From Toxonevra muliebris (taxonomy: Eukaryota; Arthropoda; Insecta; Diptera; Pallopteridae), in contig OY829326.1 of assembly GCA_963691655.1 (NCBI GenBank), positions 117,835,388 to 117,899,387 on the forward strand: a stretch of 64,000 bases of DNA. The letters run 5' to 3'. Numbering within the stretch: the first letter of the stretch is position 1; each line of letters begins with the position of its first letter. The notes under the pieces are model-generated. The model did not search any database and was not told the origin of the DNA. It saw only the letters and a list, made by a program, of their open reading frames with translations. A program made the translations under genes and the position numbers. This document shows positions 23,445 to 34,601 of this stretch, piece by piece.

Positions 23445-23645
23445 CAGTTTACCGCTTGCACCTACATATTTCTGGACATTACGTGTCTAGATATCACTTA
23501 AAGAAGTTAGACCTATCCAATAAAATGGACTGTTGTCTGTGTATGGAATATAACGAGACGACAACTCACATTCTGTGTGAACATTCTGGCCTGGCTTAGC
23601 AAAGACGTTTTTCTTATCCTAAAAGTGCCAATATATATTTCAAGT
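23445..23645 (+). pseudogene. LINE C-terminal zinc-knuckle fragment
   Basis: Frame reading ISGHYVSRYHLKKL, then CCLCMEYNETTTHILCEHSG. This matches the region after RNase H in I/Jockey-like LINE ORF2 proteins: GH..L..HL, C-x2-C, H-x4-C with the ETxxHIL(C) core. A stop follows. It directly adjoins the mariner fragment, so one has inserted near the other or both are relics of a TE cluster. Confidence 0.65.
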
Positions 23646-24261
23646 TACAGTCGTGTCTGCCCTACAAACCAAGAAAAAAATATACATACTTCCAATTTTA
23701 AATGTTTAGATTATAGAGCGCTTAGCAACCGCTAACACTGTAGGCATACGAACAAAAATGACTAATGTTTTGTAAATTGACCATTTTATAACAATTTTAC
23801 AAAGTGAATCACGATCGAATTGAAAATTAAAACGACGAAACAAATAGGTAGTCGCAAAAAAGCAGTTTTTAAGTATTATTGAAGTTAATAAAAGTAAATA
23901 ATAGTAAAAATACAAGAATAACCGTAAATACTCATGATAATGTCATTAGCATAGGAAGTATACACAATATATATATATTATTTCTCATTCTTTGCGTATC
24001 TACGATACGTATACATTAAAGCCTCTCAAGTCATAAAAACAGAAAAAAAATCGACACTTCTCCCGCAGAAAACTCTAGCGATAAACTTTCGTGAGATTAA
24101 TCGTTTTGCAAAAACCTCCAATTTCGTCGTTTGTATTAGAGAATGTTTCATTAGTTAGTCAGCTTTTACACACAACAATTTTTGGCCGATTTTTCTCACC
24201 GATTTTCTGTTTATTGGCGAAGGAGGGGAGACGAAAGTGAGAGAATCAAAATTGGCTATAC
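23646..24261. other. Non-coding spacer
   Basis: AT-rich, no coding exon recognised, ends at the inverted-repeat element at 24262. Confidence 0.35.
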
Positions 24262-24846
24262 CAAGGTGAATTTATATAAGGTGAAGTTACCAGCAACTCA
24301 TTTTTCTTCTTTTTTTTTATGACGCCATTTTTTTCGTGTTAAGAAACGCTGGTTGTCAAAAGTATGTTTACGTTTGATGGTTCGTTTACTTTTTTTCGAC
24401 CGCCATAATGGTGGTGTATTGTCATTGCCTTACTGCACTACTGTTTTCCGCAACTGATTTTCACATTCAGAGAGCTCCGCCATTATGATCGCAACAACAA
24501 AGCACTGTTGTTGTTGCCGTGGTAAATTTGTTGTACTGCTGCTATCATGGTGAAATTATGTAGAAGGTGATAGCTAGATTACAACAATTTCATCTTGGTA
24601 AAAACAATACATCTTTGTTGTTGCGTCAGATATAATAAAATGTCAAAATCAGCCGTACAACAAAATAATAAGAACACATTTTTGTTGTTGCGGCCATAAT
24701 GGCGGCGTGAAGAGAATGTAAAAATGGAGAACTAACGTAAACAAACAATCAAAAGTAAATAATGATTTTGAAAGCCTATGATATTGACCACGAAAAAAGA
24801 AGAAGAATGAGTTGCTGGTAACTTCACCTGGTATAAATTCGCCTTG
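24262..24846. mobile_element. Foldback/MITE element with long TIRs, copy 1
   Basis: CAAGGTGAATTTATA then AGGTGAAGTTACCAGCAACT at the left is inverted at the right (AGTTGCTGGTAACTTCACCT, then ataaattcgccttg). The body contains further inverted pieces (CCGCCATAATGG and CCATAATGGCGG). Its right half, about 280 bp, is repeated at 45479-45761. No ORF. Confidence 0.85.
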
Positions 24847-25499
24847 GCTGCTATCATCTTCTACATAAATTCACCTTAGGCTATACAGTGTAAAAACAGA
24901 CTTACTATTGCAAAAATAGATTGTTTGGAAAAAACTTGCTCTATAGCTCAAGATAATGAGTTTTTGTTTTTTTTTTTATTTTTTTTTTTTATTTGAAGTC
25001 ACACGAATTGAGCAATAAAATATATATCCAAGGGTTATAAATCTCTCAAATCAAACGAAATTTACTGATTATGGAATTATCTCAATTTTCATTTCCTACA
25101 AAAATTTCCAAATATTTTGATGCAAAAGCTCTTATCATTCGTTTGAGTTTCTATTATTTGTAACTTTTTATTTGGTCAAAAGTGCGAAAACCGAAAAATT
25201 TCCCAATACAAATTATAATTTTTAGAGTTTTTCAAAACGATCCAGCTCATGACAGCTTATCGCTAGAGCCGAAATATTTTGGAAATCTTCATAAAATAAA
25301 TCAAGGTTTCCTTTTTTTCGTGAGGCGCCTTAATGTACACACACATACATACATACATGCATTTTCATATGTATATATGTACATTAAGGCGAAAGAAATA
25401 TAATTAATATTAATTTGGATACAAAGAGTTGAAAGCGCAGCAACAATAATAAAAATTATGATAGAAGGTGAATCGACAACAAATTTATTATCGTTGTTG
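24847..25499. other. Non-coding spacer with hairpin near the gap
   Basis: T/A tracts near 24960-24990. CGCCTTAATGTACA at 25326-25339 and TGTACATTAAGGCG at 25378-25391 form an inverted pair around a CATACATACATA run. The stretch 25225-25345 resembles 40790-40910 (shared GAAATATTTTGG and GTGAGGC(G/A)C motifs). Confidence 0.5.
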
Positions 25500-25699
25500 N
25501 NNNNNNNNNNNNNNNNNNNNNNNNNNNNNNNNNNNNNNNNNNNNNNNNNNNNNNNNNNNNNNNNNNNNNNNNNNNNNNNNNNNNNNNNNNNNNNNNNNNN
25601 NNNNNNNNNNNNNNNNNNNNNNNNNNNNNNNNNNNNNNNNNNNNNNNNNNNNNNNNNNNNNNNNNNNNNNNNNNNNNNNNNNNNNNNNNNNNNNNNNNN
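25500..25699. other. Assembly gap (200 N)
   Basis: A run of exactly 200 N. Any reading frame spanning it is meaningless. The left flank is rich in AACAA and the right flank starts with a GT run, so the gap probably hides simple repeats. Confidence 0.99.
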
Positions 25700-27119
25700 C
25701 TAAGTGTGTGTGTGTGCATTTGTGAATATTATGCATATGTGACCGACAGACAGACGACCTTTGGAAAAATTTCTACGTCTTCTTTGGCTTTTTTTTTTGT
25801 ATGTGAAGTTTGCATTCGTTTTTGTCTTATAAATGTAAAATTTTTATTGTTGTATCTGTATGAGACAATTAGTAATCATATTTTTAAAGTTGCAACTTAA
25901 TTCAAAATAAATTTAATAAAATATGTAAACACATACATATACATATATATTTTTTATAAAATATTAAAAATTTCAACTTGAGTTTTTGTTCAACGAGCAA
26001 ACAAAAGAACTGCACAAAAATTCGTAAAGTAAAAACAACAGCAAAAAAAAAAAGTTGCTAATAATAGCGCGAGGAAAAAGCTTTACTGAAAACAACAAAA
26101 GCAACAAGTTTTTTGTATAAAGTGTATCTAAAAGTTAAAAAAAAAAAATATTCTTAGCATTTTTTATATACTAATTTGCACAAATAAAAAATAATAAAAT
26201 AAAAAATTTTAAATGACAGCTCCATTTTCACATTTCATCACCAAAACAGAAAAGAGTTTGATATAAAAATATCTCATGGATATGTTTGTTTATTTGGCAT
26301 AAAAGAATACTACTTTTGTAGATAATTGTATTATTATGTATTGACTATCAATTGTTGAAATAATAATTGTGTTGTTGATAAACAACAATCAAAACTAAAA
26401 CAAAAACACACAAAATATGTATATCAACTTTGGAGATACATTTTGTTGATTTCATTCCACACAATCTTCTTTCATTTTATTTCACAAAGAAAAATCAATA
26501 TTCGCAAAAATAATAAAAACAATATAGAAACGCGGCGTTCGATATCCTTAATTGAAATTCTATAGAATTTCAAAGATATACATAGATTATTTACTGATTA
26601 TTTAAAACTCGTGCAGTTCGAAAAAGAAAATATTATTATTTATTATTGCCGATTGCTCCAGCCGTCGTGGTCGTTTTGCCTTCAAATACTGTGCAAAGTT
26701 TTTGCTTTTTCAGCCTCAAAATTCATAGATATCTCTTAATAACAAAAAACGAGAAATAAAACAAAAATGAATAAACCAAAAATGAAAACGAAAAACAAAT
26801 ATGAACATTTAGCAGAACGTTATTGATAAATACTTTCAAAATTCTATTATCGATGAGTGCGGTGAGTAATAAAGAACAATCAGCAGTACAGTACATATGC
26901 AGCAATTTTGGAGGTTGACTACTCCTAGTTCAACTCTCCATTTTTGTATCTCTGACTATAGCTATCTGCGTTTTGTCTGTCTATGTGCATATTATTTCCT
27001 CCACCTGTTTTCATCGCAGATTCAGAAAGTATATTCATGTATAGTATATTTTTATTAGCTATACACATTGCATAGGATTGCCACAAGTTTCAAACATTCA
27101 ACAATTCAAACATAGAATA
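25700..27119. other. Non-coding AT-rich spacer
   Basis: Begins with a short GT microsatellite at 25705-25715. No exon recognised on either strand. Confidence 0.4.
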
Positions 27120-27227
27120 AAGGCGGATTCACCGATCAAATGACGGGCTCTTTTTTAAATTGAGAACGTAAAAACTTCATATAAAAAAAAAAATGAGTGT
27201 GCGGCACGCGGTCTGTGAATCCGCCTT
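27120..27227. mobile_element. 108-bp MITE with 13-bp perfect TIRs
   Basis: AAGGCGGATTCAC at 27120 is perfectly inverted as GTGAATCCGCCTT ending at 27227. It is flanked by AATA/AATA-type sequence, so a TA or AATA target duplication is possible. Non-coding. Confidence 0.75.
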
Positions 27228-28412
27228 AATAAATACGGAAACTATTTTATCCATCGAAAGCCCAAGAATTTAATCTCCAAACTTGTCTAGTGGTGTCAGA
27301 GACTCTTTATCAAATTATGAAGCAATGTATTCTAAACACTGAGAAATAATCGATTCACTTGCAAACAATTTTTACAAGAGCAATTGCAAGTCCGCTTTTC
27401 CACACGAAAAGTTTTCTTGTAGGCAAGTTTCCAATCCCCTTTTGACTTGCTTTTCCACACAGCAAGATTTCTTGGGCAATTCTGCCTTTACTTTATCTAT
27501 CATTCGTGGTGTGAAAAACTTTTTATTAACATTTTATTAAAAAAATAAATGAAAAGTGAAATCGGTTTATTGAATAAAAATAAATAGATTAATAAAAGAG
27601 AAGAAAAATTTCGAATCAAAATGTTTATTTTTTCCAATTGCTACAGATTGTTCTTGTTATTTAAATTTGAATTCGTAGACTTGTTGCTCTTAGCACGGTC
27701 GTCAGCCATACTTTGTTTTCAGATATAAATTTTCATTTTTTTTACACTTTTATATTTTTCTAATATTACACAAATAGTATGTAAACGCTAAAATACTCAA
27801 ACAAAGACGTAAACCTGCATTGCGATTTATAAATTTGAATTTCGTAGCGTTCAAAAAATTAAATTTTATATTTTTTTCTTAGTATAAACGCGGTATTTTG
27901 GTAAAAAAAAAAAAGGCAATATGCGGTTTTGGAGTCTAAACAGTATACTACCGCTAAAAATTGTATAGATACGAGCGTTAGGTATACGGCATTTGCGTCG
28001 GATTTTCGTGATTGTTTGAATATCCACATCTATATTATATTTAATAGAATACGCAATACATCTCTTCTGTTCTTTGTTTCAATTCTATAATACCGTTTAA
28101 CCAAAAAAAATGTCAGCTTTCTCTTTCTCTTCTTTAATTTTTTTTTTCTAAAAAGAGACTAAAGACTGTCAAATCTTTATTTACATTTTGTTTGCAATTG
28201 TTCTTGTTTTTGTTGGCATTTCTGGATCTTTATAGCAACAAAGTAGTATGTTGTTATTGTCTTGTAATTGTTGTAATGCTGCTATCAGCTGTAATAATTC
28301 TGCCACTTAAATGAGAGAGAATTAGTTGAAAAGGAAGAGATCAAAAGAACAAGAAAGTTAAAAAGCAACATTGTGTTCTATTATGTTATTCTCCCGATTG
28401 TGTTTTTACAAC
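27228..28412. other. Non-coding spacer
   Basis: No gene. 27360-27490 has repeated GCTTTTCCACAC and CAAGTTTC/GCAAG motifs, a small local repeat cluster. Confidence 0.4.
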
Positions 28413-28611
28413 TCGTCTCCACGAGCAATAATTTATTGCATGAAATTAAAAATTTGTTATTGTTTTCCATATAAAATGAACCGTCGGGCGAAATAATGGA
28501 ATAAAGCCTTTTTATTCACATTTTCAACAAATTAGACCAAATAGCCTATGAAGCACCAAGCATCTACATACTAAAATTAATATAATTATTGGCCACATGC
28601 AATGAATTATT
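28413..28611. repeat. Damaged second copy of the TCTCCACGAGCAATAAT MITE family
   Basis: CGTCTCCACGAGCAATAATT at 28413 matches the arms of the element at 4726-4884. A partial right arm, GCAATGAATTATT, is at 28599-28611 and stops abruptly where the palindrome at 28614 starts, as if truncated by that insertion. Confidence 0.65.
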
Positions 28612-28613
28612 TA

Positions 28614-28708
28614 ATGGTTTTCACTATGCCAAATTCAATCAAATTTGTCAACATGTTCTCTCTTTCGCTGTCTTTGATATGGAATATGACATAGTGAAAA
28701 CCAGACAT
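28614..28708. mobile_element. Short palindromic MITE (TGGTTTTCACTATG), copy 1
   Basis: TGGTTTTCACTATG at 28615 is inverted as CATAGTGAAAACCA ending near 28703. The same arms (TGCCTGGTT..CACTATGTCA) form the 70-bp palindrome at 32388-32457, so this is a family of very short foldback elements. Confidence 0.75.
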
Positions 28709-29447
28709 AACACATATTTTATGGCATAAGAAATATTCACTTCAAAAAGAGAAAAAACTTGCGGTTTCCAGTTCAAAGTAATTTACTCCCAAAAAGATTT
28801 TCTGAAAGAAAGTGCTGCAATTCTCATGCAGATGCCAACTCCGTATAACCAAAAGAATCTGGCTTACCCGAACTCGAACCGATATAGATAACTAGAATTA
28901 AAACTATCAGCTCAAGTTACTGAGCAATTCGAGTTTAAACAGATCTATTTACATTACTATGAAAAACTCTTGGCTTTCTCTTTTTAAATTCTGTATCTCA
29001 ACTCCATATATTTCTGGAAAATATCACATTGAAAATTTGAATAGATTCGAAAAAGTTACGTTTAATCTAATCATGCAGTTTATATAATAAATAACGAAAC
29101 ATTCTTGGCAGAAATGTTTCTAATACCACCTGGATTTGACAATCACCCGAGGTAAGATCGGCTTTTTAATATTTGAATAATCTCAAACAAAATTATCTGT
29201 AAATTTTTCTCATCTCACAGGATACATTCATTCAAATAGCAGCTCTAATATCTTTCGAGATTCCAGGGTTGTATGATCATTAGGCTACCGAATACGTTTG
29301 ATTGTCCTTCCTATTTAGATAATTTTTATTTAGACTCCTTCTTAAACGTTTACCAAGAAATAAACCGTTGGATAGTGCTCATTCCACAAAATAGTTTTGG
29401 AACAATTCGTTTTATAACTGTTATTTACTATAAAAATTAGCACGGTA
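28709..29447. other. Non-coding spacer
   Basis: No exon or repeat recognised. Confidence 0.35.
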
Positions 29448-30000
29448 GGGTAAAAAAAAACGTTTTTTCGTGATTTTTTTAGAATGAAAAAAAGAAAACC
29501 CATTTAACTTCAAGGTTTATTTTTATATATATTCAAGGTATGTATATAAGCAAAATTTGTTGACAGTGAAATAATAAGTTATAATACAATTATTGGTCTA
29601 TTTCATAAGCGTCTTGCCGCTGCAGTCTTCAATCGGCGGGAAATATCTAGTTCGTTATTCTTGACTAAAACAAAAAACCAAAAAATATTAAATTGTTATA
29701 TATTTTTCTTCTTAGTGAAAAAAAAAATTTTAAAAATGTTTATTAAAAAAAAACACTTTGAGGTGCTATAAAAATTATTTAAATAGACTTTTTGACCAAC
29801 TTTTTTAATTATAATTAGGACTAAAAATTCGGTTTTATTCAGGACACCCCCTTAAACGAATATTAAATAGTGAATCTGAAATATCTATACTTTTAAGGGC
29901 GCTGCGTTTCCCTGTTATTTTTGAGCGCTCTCGTTTTCTGCAGATATTTAAATAACACAAAACATTTACCGCGATAATGAATAGATGATTATTTGAAAGA

Positions 30001-30163
30001 GGGCACTACTCTGATAAATTGTTCCAAATATAGACTGCTGCGCCATAAATTCTTGTGGGGTGGTCACGGTCACTGTGGTGAGCTGATTGAAATCGGTGGT
30101 AAATAAAAAGCTGTTACATAACAGTCTTCATGTGTTTTCAGAATATTGATCAGAGCAGTGCCC
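30001..30163. mobile_element. Small MITE with GGGCACTACTCTGAT inverted ends
   Basis: GGGCACTACTCTGATAAATT at 30001 is inverted at the right (AATATTGATCAGAGCAGTGC, CC ending at 30163), about 17 of 20 bases pairing. Non-coding, 163 bp, nested in the long-TIR element. Confidence 0.7.
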
Positions 30164-31138
30164 TTTTTGAAGTGGTATTGTACTGCGATAATACATTTAG
30201 AGGAAATGTTAAGGTCTGCTAAAAATTTATTTTCACTTATTTTTTATATTAGATATTATTTATATGTAATTAGTAAATATAAATCTCTACATATTTCAGT
30301 AAATAAATAAATGTTGGTAACCATTCAAGCAAATATAAATGTAACAAAAACAGCTGTCAATTATTTTCTTCCCACTTTCTTGTTTTTATTTGATATTTCT
30401 TATATTCAAAATACAAATACAATAACACAAAATTCGCTTAAATTACTTTTTATATATACGTATTATAAACAAAAGGCAAAAGAACAACAAAAAGAGAAAA
30501 AGAGAGAAAGAGTGAATGAGACGCGAAGATTTCTCATAGCAAATAGAAAATAGAAAAGAAAATGAAATCAAAATAGAATAAGATATTTTTTCATGTGTGC
30601 GTGTATATAGTATAATTAAATTTTGTTTTTTATTTCTTTTTACACAAACAAAGAAAAGCACAAAAGGTGAAACGCAGAAAAAATAAGAAGGAATAATAAA
30701 CTAAAGAAATAAAATGAAAGAAAATGAAGAAATAAAAATTATATGACTATGCAAATTTTGTGTGTTAAATTAAAAAAATCAATAAAAAAAATTATAAACA
30801 GAGAGGAAAACGGTATAGAAAAGCCAGCAATTAAGCATAAAATTGTTTTTTTCTTCCTAGAAAATTGAAAAATTCATTAGAAGGGACTATTATAAAATCA
30901 ATTTTTTATTTTACTTTCCAATTTGATCAACCTCTAAACGGTAGATGCAGCGGATAAAATTGATTTTGTCATCTGTTTTCATTTTTTTCTTCGTTCAATT
31001 TCTTAAAATGAAAATAATTTTATAATCTTATCAACAATTAAACACAAACATGAAATATATTTGCGGAAAAAGGCTTGAAAGCAAAAATAAAAACAAAATA
31101 TTGCTCTTTTCATTCCAAGTTAGAACACAGAGAGAAAA

Positions 31139-31185
31139 AGAGAGACTGTATATGATAGAGAGAGAGAGAAAGATAGAAAAGATTC
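31139..31185. repeat. GA-rich microsatellite
   Basis: Imperfect (GA)n with AAAG interruptions. Confidence 0.7.
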
Positions 31186-31587
31186 GTTTACTAATTAAGT
31201 TTTAAGAATTACAGTATGCTACAAATAAGAAAAAAATTAATTGTAAAGTAATAACAGTTTGATTGTTAACTCCCCTTGTCTCCCCCTTGCCAATGAAAAC
31301 CGCATCGTTTCACAAATTAGGAAACAATTTAAAGGGCCAAAAAATTTAAGCCTTCTCTTTGAGAATGTCTGAATGCGCTATATGCATATATATGGGACAT
31401 TCTCTGTCAACAGAAGACCCCCTCTTGTCCGAAATTGGTTAAGGTATTTCATGGCATGTTTGGACTCAAATGAAAGCTTATTATCTCTAGTTTCGAAGGC
31501 AACAAGGACTTTTATGATTTGGCATGATGGCGGACCAATATGGCGGCTGCAAGTCTACTACCTCACCTTGAAAGAATAGTTTTATCA

Positions 31588-31935
31588 AGCGTACGTTTAC
31601 CCAAGTCATCATAAAAAAATTGATAAAGCCTTTTTTCACATATTTTTTTTCGCTGAGTATGAATCTAATATTATTTTTCACGGGAAATGTTCCGTGTTGT
31701 CCCTAACCTCAAAAAAGGTCCAAAAAGGCTGTTTTTCGGGTCTCACACGTACCCAAGTCATCATAAAACAACGGGAAAAGCCTATTTTTGTGTAAATTCA
31801 GTTAATGAACATGAATCTAATATTATTTTCCACGGGAAATGTTATCTGTTGTCCCTAACCTCAAAAAATGAAAAATCTCAAAAAAACAGTTTTTCGTGTC
31901 TCACGTGTCCCAAGTCATCAGAAATCTTCCCAAAA
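31588..31935. repeat. Tandem repeat, about 155-bp unit, 2.3 copies
   Basis: CCCAAGTCATCA recurs at 31600, 31752 and 31909, spacing 152 and 157 bp. Each unit also carries GAATCTAATATTATTTT then CCACGGGAAATGTT and TTGTCCCTAACCTCAAAAAA. The units differ by substitutions and small indels, so the array is old. It lies in the middle of the long-TIR element. Confidence 0.9.
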
Positions 31936-32387
31936 AGCTTATTCTTCATTAATAATTTTTTTTTTAACTATAATTAAGCACCGCAAAGGATACAGAGACC
32001 TACTAATCTTACGTCGTTGTTTCTGGGTAACGCTAAAAGTATGTTACAGTCAAGTTAAGGAATGAAAAATGAAGAATAAGTTTTTTAAGAATTACGATTT
32101 TGGATCTTTTCCAACGATTGAAAACTGCAGTGGCAAGACGTTCATGAAATAGACTAATAAATCTGCTGTAATTTATTATTTAAAAAAAAATATATTTCAT
32201 ATAGTCCTTTAAATATATACAAAAATATATCTTGAAGTTTAATGAGTTCATTTATTTTTTTACCTTCTAAAAAAAATCACGAAAAAACGTTTTTTTAACC
32301 TTATTTACATATAGTTGAACTTCATATCAGAAAATCGATACGTGACAGTTACAAGACGCTACGGTACTTTTGCATAATTAACGCTTT

Positions 32388-32457
32388 ATGCCTGGTTGTC
32401 ACTATGTCAATTTCAATTAAATTTGCCGGCAAATATGACATAGTGAAAACCAGGCAT
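32388..32457. mobile_element. 70-bp palindromic MITE (ATGCCTGGTT), copy 2
   Basis: ATGCCTGGTTGTCACTATGT at 32388 is inverted at 32438-32457, with a loop of about 25 bp. Same arms as 28614-28708. Confidence 0.85.
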
Positions 32458-33044
32458 TAGAAGATAAAATTGCTGACAATGGAAAATCTATCTATATATA
32501 TAAAAAAGAGCTCTGTTAAATGTTTAGTCCTAATAGGTTTCTATATTTCGCAACGGATTGTCATGAAATTTAGTATGTAATTGCTTTGGACATTTGTCGA
32601 GTTAAGTCGATATTTATTTTAAGTTAATTTCAAATAGTTTCTTTAATATAGACCATTATTTTGACCAAAGTCAGATTTTTTATAAAATTTATCTACTTTA
32701 TGCAAAATGATGCTTAAACTATGAGAGGTATAAAAACTATGTATAGAAAGATTATAGATCTTATCGTTTGCTAGAATAAAGTCAGTGGTGGCATATATCT
32801 TAAGTTAATAGTTTACCTGTAAAATGCATTTTTATATTAAAAATTTGTTCCCCTTACATTTGTTATTGTAAATTTTAATGTTTTTTCTAGAATCAAAGCC
32901 AAAGATTTTTTTACTTCGCTCGCTGTGATTTCCACCACACAAACACAAAGCAGAAAAGAATGCGTATGAGCTTTGCGTTTGAAATTCTTTTTCATTTGCA
33001 TGAAGGTAACTAAATTACTAATTTGATCACAGTATTTCATAGTG

Positions 33045-33135
33045 ATGTGTGGATGAGTTGGTTAGAAAGGAAGGTAAAGTAGTGGATGTAGGAAGAGTTG
33101 AGGAATAGTGAGTTCGAATCCCACTTAAAGCGGGG
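33045..33135 (+). repeat. tRNA-like module inside Helitron, copy 1
   Basis: Contains TGGATGAGTTGGTTAGAAAG, like the D-arm/A box of a tRNA gene, and 55 bp later AGTTCGAATCCCACTT, a near-perfect B box/T-arm (consensus GGTTCGANTCC). The acceptor stem does not pair, so it is not a functional tRNA. Confidence 0.6.
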
Positions 33136-33296
33136 AACAAATAATCTTTTTTTTTTCAATATTTTTTTTTTATCGGTGTGGTGGAAAAAAAATAAATGTA
33201 CAACAAAAAACAAATACCGACAAAGGTGAATATAAATCATGCAAGCACACAAAAGACATTATTATATATTACTAATATGATTACGCTATTTTGTAA

Positions 33297-33405
33297 AGGT
33301 TTGTGGCTTAATTAGTTAAAATGGAGGGTAAAGTTGTGGTTCTGCAAAGATATTGTAAGTTTTTTTGGTGTCTTGAGTTCGAATCTCACTACAGGTGAAC
33401 CCACC
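33297..33405 (+). repeat. tRNA-like module inside Helitron, copy 2
   Basis: TGTGGCTTAATTAGTTAAAA, a shared GGAGGGTAAAGTTGTGG stretch, then GAGTTCGAATCTCACT. It lines up with copy 1 at both boxes and between them, about 250 bp downstream in the same orientation, so it is a duplicate and not a chance match. Confidence 0.6.
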
Positions 33406-34601
33406 AAGTGATTCATTTTTATACAAATAATTAATTTTTTTATACTATTATATAAAACTGTAACTTGATTTCATGGACATATTCCCATCAATAACTCAGA
33501 CAATTTTTGGGTATATCTCCACAGCCAGAGATTTAGTACAAGGATGTTAATTGGCAATGTAATGCCGCAGGAAAAAGGTCTGTGAAATTGAAAAAAGGGG
33601 ACATGGCATCTCTTATATAATGAGTTTTAGCTATGGAATATCTCAGTATTCATTTGTGGCACGTCTCTAAAAAAACGTTATTTGTCAATGGCATTCTATG
33701 AAAAAATATGAATAGGCGTGGCCTTTTCCGTTCAACTGTAATGCTTTTACATATATTTCTTAGAAACTATTTTTAGTTCAGTACTAAGATTTGGAATGAT
33801 AATATGATTTGTCAATGGAATTTGGTGGGTAAAGTATGGGTAGACTTGAGTTATTGACTGTTTCACCTCGGTTTTATAAGGTATATTTACTAAATTATTT
33901 GTGGTTAGAGAGCTTTGATTGCCAATGGAAAATGCTAGAAAAAAATGAATGGAATAAATAAAATATGCGTGACACCTCCCATGCAAATAAAATGTTTGAA
34001 ACTGTATACCCGAGAAACTATTGCAAAGAACACAGTGGCAGTTTGTGTGTGAAGGCCGATGGTTAGTAGTGTTTGTTGGGAAGAAAGTGGAAGTGTTTTG
34101 GCATACAAAGGAAATGTTTCAAAAGGCATATATGTATCTCTGCCTTATTTTTCTCAGGCCTTAACATCAGTTTTTCAGTATAGAGTTTTCGATGGATAAT
34201 AATAAAGTGTGCCCTGTACCGAAAATTTTAGAAACCAACACTGAGAACTTGCAATTTTTTCTTTTAGTTTAAATTACAAATTCTCGAAACAGTATTCCAA
34301 ATACAAAAATGTTTTTTGCTTCTCCTGTAAAATTTGAAAAATTCGTGTTAGGGCTTTAGCAAATTAAGGCAGCGATATGGGGAACCATAATAAGGCAAGC
34401 AATCAAAATTTAGTTGTAAAGGATGTATATTGATAGTTATTAGAGAGCCATAGTAAGAAAGATGGTGCAATGATTCGATTTTAATCGGAGACTGGCACGC
34501 TCATATAGATATATCTCTTGCAAAAGTTTTAGTTGTTGTAATTTTTGCATTACCCCTACTTTGCCAGGTCCGGATAACGAAGCTGGGCGAAGCCCAGCTA
34601 G

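Larger units (their letters stand above)
29448..32300. mobile_element. 2.85-kb element with ~190-bp terminal inverted repeats
   Basis: The left end (GGGTAAAAAAAAACGTTTTT then TCGTGATTTTTTTAG) is inverted at 32266-32300 (AAAAAAATCACGAAAAAACG then TTTTTTTAACC). The inverted match continues inward for about 190 bp: left ACTTCAAGG, then GTCTATTTCATAAGCGTCTT and GCAGTCTTCAATCG; right, inverted, ACTTCAAGA, GTCTATTTCATGAACGTCTT and GCAGTTTTCAATCG. Between the arms are low-complexity sequence, a smaller MITE (30001-30163) and a tandem array (31588-31935). No transposase seen. Long TIRs recall Mutator-like or foldback elements; superfamily unassigned. Confidence 0.75.
32491..34601 (+). mobile_element. 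Non-autonomous Helitron, 2.1 kb
   Basis: The 5' end TCTATATATATAAAAAAGAG has the TC start and AT-rich head of animal Helitrons and follows an A. The 3' end has a GC-rich hairpin CTGGGC-GAA-GCCCAG and then CTAG, and the next base is T, so the element sits between A and T as Helitrons do. No Rep/helicase ORF is visible, so it depends on an autonomous relative. It holds two tRNA-like modules (33045-33135 and 33297-33405). No inverted repeats or target duplication are expected for this class, and none are seen. Confidence 0.9.

Noticed and set aside
25456..25736. Frames running through the N gap
   Set aside because: They are unknown bases, not protein.
31687..32065. Open frames with FRVV.NLKKGPK and similar repeats
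   Set aside because: They are translations of the 155-bp tandem array.
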